A model generated the notes under the pieces. The model was not told the DNA's origin. It saw only the letters and a program-made list of their open reading frames with translations, and made no database searches. A stretch of 64,000 nucleotides of DNA. It comes from Primula veris. Lineage: Eukaryota; Streptophyta; Magnoliopsida; Ericales; Primulaceae. Both the position numbers and the translations under genes were made by a program. Numbering within the stretch: the stretch's first letter is position 1; each line of letters begins with the position of its first letter. The stretch spans positions 5,210,501 through 5,274,500 of the forward strand of contig OY821750.1 in the NCBI GenBank assembly GCA_963682055.1, given 5' to 3'. Positions 56,872-64,000 of this stretch are shown here, one piece after another.

Positions 56872-58479
56872 GTATGTATACATATTATTGCAAATAATGT
56901 AAATTTTAGATGATATTTGTGTATAAAAAGAAATTATAAATACTTAACATATATATTCTATTTACAAAAAATAAATAGTTTTTTAAAAGAAATAACAATT
57001 TTCTTATATTTTTTAATGAAAATATTCAAGTAGTGATGTGTACTCAAATAATTTTTACTCGAATGTTATAAATCTAAAAGTTACTTTATTTTCGTTTTAG
57101 AAAAAATGTACAAAAAAAATTATAATTTTTTTTTATTTTAAAAAAAAATCTAGTCAAATAATATGTTTTTAAACTGAGATACTTATTATGTATGTATATA
57201 TGTGTTTTAGTAGAAACATTGTAAACTGTAATGTTTCGAAAAGACATGATTAAATTTATGCAAATGACAAATAATATGACCAAAATAAAAATTGATACTA
57301 AATTTCATCCAACTAAATTAACGGCAGTACCTGAATTGTGAATATTATGATAGTTTAGTACGTTAATTGTTAACTTTGTTAGTCTGATAATTAAATCGTT
57401 AAAAACATATAATACAGTAAACTAAATGTATTATTTCCGCATAATGTTCAAATTTCAAACTATTTTTCATTTAGTTGTTACTTGTTTTTGTTTTCATTGT
57501 TGAGTTTGAATCACGATAATATTTATAAGTTTTTCAAGCGTAATGTTATTTAGGTGCGTGGATCCTCAAAATTCTTTGGGTTAAATCAGCTATCATTGTT
57601 GATAATTACCAAAATGTTCACAAAAGAATACTATTTACAAATGTTAGCTAGGAGAAGCTAAGTGGGAACGATCGGGTGCCACGGCACCCCCTATAATTTT
57701 AGAAATCCCAAGTGACACAATTTTTTTTTAGTACAATTTCTTTTTAGGTGTAGATTTGGTACCCCCATAAAAATATGTTACTTGTACATATATTTTGACA
57801 CCTCCCATTTACACATCCTGGCTTCGCCCATGTTAGCATTGAATGCGTCTATTTTTCATGTTTCTCCTGTTTATTTCTTTTTTGTTTCACAAAATTCATG
57901 TTTTATTTTTGACTATTTTTTATCAAATTGATGTCATCTATTTATTGTCACTTCGTCTTTTACTTGTTCCTACGTATACTCCATCCCTCATAAGTAACAA
58001 GTTGGGTGTATTATAATTTATACATGATCAAGTAGTTAGTTTCGAATTAAAGCTAAATCTTTCTAACATTTTTTTATCCATTCATTACTGCATCACCTTT
58101 ACTACATAGTTCAATTCTTTCATTAATATTAGATACTAAAGTAAAAGATTGTATAATTTTATTTTAATGTTTAAAGTAGATGACTATACATATGCTACTT
58201 TAATCAAACAATGAAATGTCAACCATATTTAAGAACTTCCAACACAATAATGCATGTATAGTGCTGATGATCCGTCCCCGTTATTTAGAGTTTTGTAAAA
58301 AAATAAATAAATAAATTCAAACCGATCAAACCGAATCGAACCGAACCAACCCGATTATGATCGGTTTGGTTTGGTTCGGTTCCAATTTTATTTTGCTCTA
58401 AACTGAACCGATTACTTTTAATTGGTTCGGTTCGTATTTTGCTTAAAAACCGAACTGAAGCGAACCGCGAACACCTCTA
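56271..58479. mobile_element. hAT-type element, 2.2 kb, nested inside the outer element
   Basis: Perfect 8-bp duplications GTGGCTAT flank it (56263-56270 and 58480-58487). The ends are TAGGGTGAACA and the complement of CGAACACCTCTA. Dense AACCGAACC/GGTTCGGTT words in inverted order occupy the outer 200 bases on both sides. The interior includes another transposon (56513-57440) and AT-rich DNA without a transposase frame. Confidence 0.9.
56513..57440. mobile_element. Mutator-type fold-back MITE, 928 bp, innermost of the nest
   Basis: Perfect 9-bp duplications ATAATGTTC (56504-56512 and 57441-57449). The left arm GGAAAAAAAATACATTTAGT matches the complement of the right end ACTAAATGTATTATTTCC, and inner blocks (TTTTTAACGATTTAGGTACC, then CAGGTACCGCCGTTAAATTAG) recur inverted. 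Arm sequences such as TTAACGATTTGGGTACC link it to the MITE at 40386. The middle is packed with AT and CA/TG microsatellite (56760-56870). Confidence 0.9.
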
Positions 58480-58721
58480 GTGGCTATGACTGGTGATTGT
58501 ATACCGGATTAAGTTTGAGGTTTGTTAGTGTTAAAATCGCTGCTTATATAAAGAGAGAATTTTGTGTATGTATAATAGATCTGACACATACATACTCTTT
58601 ATTTAGATCGAATGATAATTTTGTAATTAACATCATAGGGGCATTTTGGTAAATTTTACGTGAAACTCAGGGGGTCAGCTAACCCCTCTAAACCAATAGC
58701 AGTTCCGCCCCTGCATATCGT

Positions 58722-59002
58722 ATCATATCCATACCGCGTACCCGTACTAGTGCTTCATATGTTGCAAATTGAAGCATAAAACAAAGAAGACGAATATTGG
58801 ATGTGTGACATATTGTCTCATATCAAACACGATATACTTTTTATGAAAACAGAATTATGGTTTCGAGAATTGATATTAAGTCATTCAAAAATCTTATATT
58901 ATCTAAAATCCTTACCCATTAATGTGTTAGATTAGCTGAACCAATTATATCCTAATATAATTTGGTTTTCAAAATCGTAACAAAAATGATTGGTTCATTT
59001 AC
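58722..59002. other. Intergenic or intronic flank of the orphan exon
   Basis: AT-rich, no coding signal. ACCGCGTACCCGTACTAGTGC at 58734 resembles CACGTACCCGTATAG at 56140, on the other side of the nest, suggesting the two flanks were once adjacent and internally repetitive. Confidence 0.35.
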
Positions 59003-59193
59003 ATGTAAGGTTTTTAGGCTGAAATATTGGTCATCAACATCATATTCCAATGGGTTTCGGACCCAAGTGTGGATTCGCTTTTGTACGTTGCTCAACATAG
59101 CAAAGCGAGACAAAATGCCTGCGAGCTTCTGCCTTAAGTCTGTATGCTTATACTTTTCGGTTCTCACAAGTAGAGTATGCAGAAGTGTAGCAG
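59003..59193 (-). other. Orphan exon of an unrecognised gene
   Basis: The minus strand has an acceptor (eight T then AG), about 64 codons of ordinary-looking protein (TLLVRTEKYKHTDLRQKLAG, RFAMLSNVQKRIHTWVRNP and LEYDVDDQYFSLKTL), and a donor GTAAAT. Composition, codon use and the two splice signals look like a genuine host exon, but I cannot name the protein and saw no neighbouring exons within several kilobases. It may be a gene fragment carried by a transposon or left by a rearrangement. Confidence 0.5.
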
Positions 59194-59288
59194 CTAAAAA
59201 AAACAAGTAGTGTGAACATTACTAGCCATCTATATTATTATGCAACAAAAATAAAGATGAGTCTGAGTTAGGTTGACGATATCAATGT

Positions 59289-59724
59289 TTTAAATAGCGT
59301 TATCGTTAACATAGAGTTATGCTAAAATCGCAAATAGTGTAGCAACGATTCGATTTACGGTGTATTTTTTTTTACCTATATAATCATATAAATCAGATAA
59401 TTATAATGTTAGCACACTTAAAAATTTAATCCTAAATTATAATATTATAATTCATAAGAATATTATAACTCTTAGTTATGTATACTTATTTAAAGAAATA
59501 AGTTGTGACCCAAAACATCGTAGTTTTATCTATTTTCTTAATAAATAAATAAATAAAAATTAATTAACTTTTTTTAAAAAAAAATTACGATTTTACTCAT
59601 GCTATTTGTGCTTTTTTTCGCGCTATTTACGCTATAACTCTAAAATAGTGCTTTTGCATAGGCAATTTTTTTACTCTAATTATTATTTGCGTAACGTTAC
59701 GCTATGTTGCGTGCTATTTAAAAC
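59289..59724. mobile_element. Fold-back MITE, about 435 bp
   Basis: The left end CAATGTTTTAAATAGCG is nearly complementary to the right end TGCTATTTAAAACAGTG, and further inverted words follow (GTTATGC/GCTATAAC; AACATAG/CTATGTT). I could not find a clear target duplication, so the exact limits are uncertain. Confidence 0.65.
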
Positions 59725-59781
59725 AGTGGAAAATAAATATAAATATAAATATATACATATTTATATAAGGTTACGTGAAGA

Positions 59782-59787
<6 letters not shown>

Positions 59788-59830
<43 letters not shown>
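59788..59830. repeat. (AT)n microsatellite
   Basis: About 21 uninterrupted AT units immediately left of LINE-C. They are part of the original target region, since the LINE target duplication begins right after them. Confidence 0.95.
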
Positions 59831-59833
<3 letters not shown>

Positions 59834-59843
59834 GCCGTTTGAA

Positions 59844-62034
59844 GGTTATTTCTATTCCATTAGTGTTAATGGAGGTACTGCAAGTTATTTATTTTCTACA
59901 AGGGGTCTTAAGCAAGGAGATACTCTCTCTCCACTACTTTTTGTTTTAACTGAAGAGGTGTTTAGTAGTGGGCTCTCTATGTTGGTAGAAGAAAAAAAGA
60001 TATTGCCTTACAAAGTAGTTGCTGGAGTTACTCCTATTTCTCATTTACTATTTGCAGATGATGTGATGATTTTCACAAATGGAAGTAAAAATAACTGGAA
60101 AAGATTGATGAAGTTTATTCATGATTATGAAATTGTTTCTAGTCAACTCTTAAACAACTCTAAGGGTGTTTTTTTAACTCATACAACCCTAAAATGTAGA
60201 AAAGATATAATACCTAACACTATAGGTTTCATGGAGGGAAAATTTCCCACTATGTATCTAAGAATCCCTCTACATCACACTACTCTCACTGCTAAAATGT
60301 ATGATGATTTAATTGCCAAAATTACTAGCAAAGTGGCAAGATGGAAAGTTAATATTCTCTCTAATGTTGGTAGGGTTATTCTGCTGAGATGTGTGTTATC
60401 CTCTATGTTTGTTCATCTTTTATCTGTCTTAAATCCTTCAGAATTGGTTTTGAACAGAGTTGAAAAATTATTCTCTAGTTTCTTCTGGAGTAGTTATAAA
60501 GGAAAGAGTAAACATCATTGGATTAGTTGGAAGAAATGTCTAAACCTATTAAAAAAGGTGGTATAGGTGTTAGAAGCTTAAGAGAGGTGTTAACTGCCTT
60601 TCAAGCTAAACTTAGTTGGAGATTGCTTAATGACATTTTTTTATGGACTACTTTTATGTACCAAAAATATTTTAGTAAGAATGTGAACTGATTACAACTT
60701 AAGGTGGGAAATACTTTTTCTAATAGCTGGAAAGTCTTGTCCTCTTTCTCTCCAGTGTTTATAAGGAAAAGTAAATGGTTATTGAGGGAGGGCTCTTTGA
60801 GCTTTTGGTATGAAGATTGGAGTGAAAATGGATGCATGAGTGATTGTTTTAATTTCAGTCTACCTAACCTTCTTTTGAACCAAGTAATGCTTCAAAATGA
60901 ATGGAATACTGAAGTTCTTAATGCGCTGGATGATCAGTGTTTAACTAAAACTATCAGAGATATTCAAGTCAGACTTAGAAGTGGGGAAAACATAAGGTAC
61001 TGGCCCATAGTTAGAAGTGGCATGTTTAGTGTGAATAAGGCTTATAATTTCTTTAGAACTAAAAATTCTACTTTGAATGTTGCCAAATTTCTGTGGAATA
61101 AATCATTGTCTATGAAGATCTCTATATTTTGCTGGAAATTATGGTTCAAAGGAATCAAGTTAGATGCTGATATTTAGAGATGTGGAATCTTTTTAACCTC
61201 TAAATGTGCATATTGTTCCTCTTCGCATCTAGATAGTACTGAGCATCTTTTTGGTTCTAGTGAAATTGCTTGCAAGTTTTGTCTCATTATAGTGAAATAT
61301 TTGGTTTCCTCTACTAAAAAAATATGAATTGGAGAGAGTTTGTAAGACAATGGTGCAGGAAAAAATATGGCTGCTCTCAGTATAATGCTTTGGCATGCTT
61401 ACTTCCCTTTTTAATTATCTCGGAGATATGGTTAAGTAAAGTGTATTCCAAGCATGAGGGTACTAAAATGTCTTCAGTGAGTATTATTCAGAAACTGGAT
61501 AAATGGCTCTTAGATTTAAATGTTTGTATCAGGCCAAGAAGAGGTTTGTTACCTTAGGAACTTACTTTAGACACACTTCATATTCTGAAAATACCCTATA
61601 TTAAAACTGTTGTGGTGGCCATTAAATGGCTGTCGCCTCCCGCTGGCAAATTGAAACTAAATTTTGATGGTTCTGTTTATAAAAATAAGAACCTGACAGG
61701 AGGTGGAGGAATTGTGAGAAATGAATATAGTTCTATTGTGGTGGCCTATAATTTTCCTAGCAGTGTGTTAGATGTAATGGATGCGGACCTGAATGCTCTA
61801 TTAAGTGGTCTGTTGATTTGCTACGCTTTAGGTTTGCCTAACGTGGTAATAGAAACTGACTCATTGTTGATAGTAAATTGGTGGAAAAACTCGAGATTTG
61901 TTGAGATTAAATTTCTATCATTATGGGAGGATATTACAACTCTTTTAATGTATATTGGTGGGGAAATAAATTTTGTTTGGAGAGAACAAAATAAAGTGAC
62001 GGATAGTCTAGCAAAAGCGGGTGCAAATGGATAA
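59844..62034 (+). pseudogene. LINE-C ORF2 fragment (RT C-terminal half, zinc finger, RNase H), broken
   Basis: Readable pieces: RT from YFYSISVNGG through GLKQGDTLSP and LFADDVMIF (59850-60566); a frameshift near 60540 after which the +1 frame continues GGIGVRSLREVL; a TGA at 60688-60690; a further part at 60704-61177 (SFWYEDWSENG) and a stop; zinc-finger cysteines CAYCSSSHLDSTEHLF near 61205; and an RNase H domain at 61612-62034 (NFDGSVY, IETDSL, REQNKVTDSLAKAG). In plant L1 elements these follow each other in one ORF. Missing endonuclease and RT N-terminus plus several stops make it inactive. Confidence 0.9.
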
Positions 62035-62507
62035 AGTAACATTTATTTGAATACAACTTTTCTCCCGTTTAAGTCTTTTGGTACGTATATGATGGACTAT
62101 AATGGTGTCACGAGTTTTAGAAAGACCAAAATAGCTAAAAAATATTTTTTTGGTTTCTATAGTAGACCAATGGTTATTGATGCGAATGTGTGGTTCTGTG
62201 GTGGTGAGTAAATGAGAAGTATAGGTTTTTTGAAGTGAATGAAAGCTTGGAACATAAGTGAGGATGCTAAAGAGGTTTTGCTGAGTGTGAATAATGTCCC
62301 CACTGAAGGAAGTAGTAATTAATGGGTAGTCAGTCAGTTTGTTTTCTTTTACCTATTTAGTTTTCTCTGGTTTGTAGTAAAGTTGTATTTGCTTTTGTAT
62401 GTTGGGTTGCTGAGATCCTTTCTTTTAAAGATGTCATTGTAATTACTATGAACTCGGTTAGGTCACTCTATGAATGAAATGTTTCTTTTTGAAAAAATAA
62501 AAAAATA
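59844..62507 (+). mobile_element. LINE-C, 5'-truncated L1-like element
   Basis: The element starts within the reverse transcriptase domain and ends in an A-rich tail (GAAAAAATAAAAAAA). Near-identical 12-bp flanks TGGCCGTTTGAA (59832-59843) and TGGCCCTTTGAA (62508-62519) are the target duplication with one change. 5' truncation is normal for LINE insertions. Its protein differs considerably from LINE-A and LINE-B, so it is a different family. It inserted into an EUL-type upstream block whose remainder lies at 62517-62650. Confidence 0.9.
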
Positions 62508-62516
62508 TGGCCCTTT

Positions 62517-62650
62517 GAAATTTTATAGTTTTCAAGTTGGCATTGCAGGTTTTCTACTTGGAGTATATTTCTTTTCCAAAGATGACTTATGTAACTGTAT
62601 ATAGAAAGACCCACTTTCAAAAATAGTATAGAAAGATTTTGTGTGGAAAA
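62517..62650 (-). promoter_or_regulatory. Relic of a conserved EUL upstream block
   Basis: TTTCAAGTTGGCATTGCAGG, ACTTGGAGTATATTTC and GTATATAGAAAGACCCAC appear in the same order as in the EUL-4 block and the 39.7-kb array. No EUL coding sequence follows within the window in the expected (left) direction because LINE-C and older insertions intervene. It may belong to EUL-5's duplicate or to a lost copy. Confidence 0.45.
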
Positions 62651-63192
62651 GTCTCTAGTCTTTTTAAACAATAGAGCCAAACAACTGCAGGACATCGGTT
62701 TATTGATTCTTAATTGTCTATAATAATTTTTGAGGGAAGTTATTGTGTACATTGAAACTTTAAGTAAAAAAGCTATTAACAAACATGAAACTATTTATCT
62801 CTGGTTTGCTCAAAATTGTTAAATCTTTAGGATGGTACTTGGTCTTTTAGTAGGCTTTTCTTAGTTGTTCTTGAACATTGGCTTTAAACATATTTTGGTT
62901 TTGATTTAAGGTTCATATATAGTTCATAAAATCACTCTTGTCTAAATTTAAAGGTGTAGTTGCAACTGAATTATAACTCACATAATTATTCCAACTAGGT
63001 TATGGAATAGTAAGTATAGAAATGGACAGATAAACACGACATGTTTATTATTGGAGAGAGTTATTATATTTTAAGTATCTCTATAGCTGTTTTCTTAATA
63101 TTTTGAAGTATGCTTTATCCTTTATAGCGATGTTCTTAATCTCACTTTATGAATATTTCTTTCTATATCAAATATTTACTCTCAAACTATCA
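62651..63192. other. Intergenic, no gene seen
   Basis: AT-rich sequence with no coding or repeat signal that I can support. Confidence 0.4.
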
Positions 63193-64000
63193 CTACAAAA
63201 AGAAATGTCAGTTTACCATCAAACCGCCTTGTTGACCCGTGCGGGTAAACCATAGAAGGAGGGTGAATAAGATTTACTTACGATTTTCGCGTAATTAAAT
63301 CTTAAGCGCAACTAACGAGATTAATCTATGCAATTAATAAACTTGTGCATTAATAATCAATATTAAAGTTAAATCATTCACACAAACAATAATATAGATG
63401 CGGAAAGTAAAGAGTAGGGAAGAGGGATGACACCACGATGTATAGAGGTTCGGCAAACCCGCCTACGTCCTCTTCCCGGAATTAACTTTACCGGGTATCA
63501 TCACTATAATATTAAACCCAAGATTGCAACACCTCAACCCGATGTTCCTACTCTTGATACAAGTGCAAGCGTACACATCTACGAGTCAACGACTCCCCCT
63601 CAATCTATGAGTAATCAAGTGGCTAACCTAGAACTTTTAACCAACACTTTGTTTTAAAAGCTTCTACCCAAACACTCACTCACAAATGAGCTTATAATTT
63701 GTTATTTACAAATGTATTGAAAATAAAAAAACACGCACAATTTGATTGTTTCTAACTAAGCTAATTTGTGAGATTTGACGATGTTTGATCGTGATTTGAG
63801 CTTGAATCGCTTTCTGCTCAATTCCCCTCTTTTTGAGCTTTTTCTCAACAATTATGATTTTAAGTGTTTAAGATAGAGAGAGGTTGAGGGATGGTGATTG
63901 GTTGATGTTGGATTATGTTGTGTATATGATTGGTGTTTTTGTGAGAGAGATTAATGTGTATTTGTAACCCAAAAATCCTCTTGGATCGTTTTTTGACCAT
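63193..64000. mobile_element. Possible CACTA-type element or other repeat, cut by the window edge
   Basis: The segment begins CACTACAAAAAGAAATGTC, a classical CACTA terminus, preceded by TAT as a possible 3-bp duplication. It continues with repeat-like sequence that has a non-coding feel (GTTCGGCAAACCCGCCTACG and CCTCTTCCCGG). No open frame of note. The other end is outside the window, so the class remains tentative. Confidence 0.35.

Larger units (their letters stand above)
56156..58713. mobile_element. Outer hAT-like element of a three-level nest
   Basis: The left end TAGTGAGGGAGCCAGAAC resembles the left end of the 25.25-kb element. The right end is the complement of a start reading CAGGGGCGGAACTGC. 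Candidate duplications CGTATAGT (56148-56155) and CATATCGT (58714-58721) agree at six of eight bases, so this outer insertion is old or slightly misplaced. GGGTC words just inside each end (AGAGGGTC and GGGGGTCAG) are in comparable positions. Confidence 0.55.

Noticed and set aside
62941..63000. GTTGCAAC followed by ATTATAAC, like the Sirevirus motif
   Set aside because: The spacing is 11, not 12 or 13, there is no third member in phase, and it is outside any element; chance is the simpler explanation.
1..64000. tRNA and rRNA genes
   Set aside because: I looked for tRNA-like motifs and found only primer-binding sites (short matches to initiator tRNA-Met); no rRNA-like sequence was seen.

Overview
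This is a plant nuclear segment, most likely from a eudicot. It is AT-rich, has GT-AG introns and AATAAA poly(A) signals, and carries plant-type retrotransposons (L1-like LINEs with an RNase H tail, Ty1/Copia and Ty3/Gypsy elements primed by initiator tRNA-Met) and many small DNA transposons. I cannot name the species. Only a few host genes are visible; most of the window is mobile DNA.

Host genes. (1) An actin-depolymerizing factor (ADF/cofilin) gene lies on the minus strand at 5.3-6.2 kb with two well-preserved coding exons. (2) A cluster of EUL (Euonymus-lectin-domain, beta-trefoil, ricin-B-like fold) genes runs on the minus strand from about 8.7 to 55 kb. I number them by position. EUL-1 (8.7 kb) is a 3' fragment cut by a Gypsy element. 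EUL-2 (16.7-17.3 kb) is an intact intronless reading frame. EUL-3 (28.2-33.1 kb) is a pseudogene split by a Copia element. EUL-4 (36.8-37.8 kb) is an intact two-exon gene. EUL-5 (53.8-54.9 kb) is a 366-residue form with an Ala/Val-rich and proline-rich N-terminal extension. The flanks of EUL-2, -3 and -4 are also duplicated (15.45-16.7, 26.7-28.2 and 35.6-36.8 kb downstream; a conserved upstream block at 23.9, 38.0, 39.7-41.2, 54.99 and 62.5 kb). The cluster therefore grew by tandem duplication of whole gene units.

Mobile DNA from left to right: LINE-A (1-4.56 kb, minus strand, decayed); a truncated Ty3/Gypsy element with a 2.06 kb 5' LTR (8.91-14.33 kb); LINE-B (17.43-23.34 kb), nearly full length, with a 17-bp target duplication, 117 bp upstream of EUL-2; a Mutator-type MITE (23.47-23.91); an hAT-type element (25.25-26.10); Copia-1 (28.27-32.63) inside EUL-3; an hAT-type element (33.14-34.06); a 1-kb fold-back element (34.34-35.38); CACTA-type mini-elements (35.43 and 40.78); an hAT-like element (38.45-39.52); a Sirevirus-type Copia element (41.85-51.98) with both LTRs, a 5-bp target duplication and an extra ORF in the env position; a three-level nest at 56.16-58.71; and a 5'-truncated LINE-C (59.84-62.51).

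The most unusual signal is in the Sirevirus. Its LTRs, gag, pol, the pol-to-ORF3 spacer and the bases just before the ORF3 start all carry triplets of a palindrome-like motif (GTTnnAAG / GTTnnAAC / GTTnnAAC) at a fixed spacing of 12, sometimes 13, bases. The pattern continues through coding and non-coding DNA. The extra ORF has a basic nuclear-localization-like segment and no visible membrane segment, so a self-recognition system (or capture of a host MYB factor) is a testable idea.
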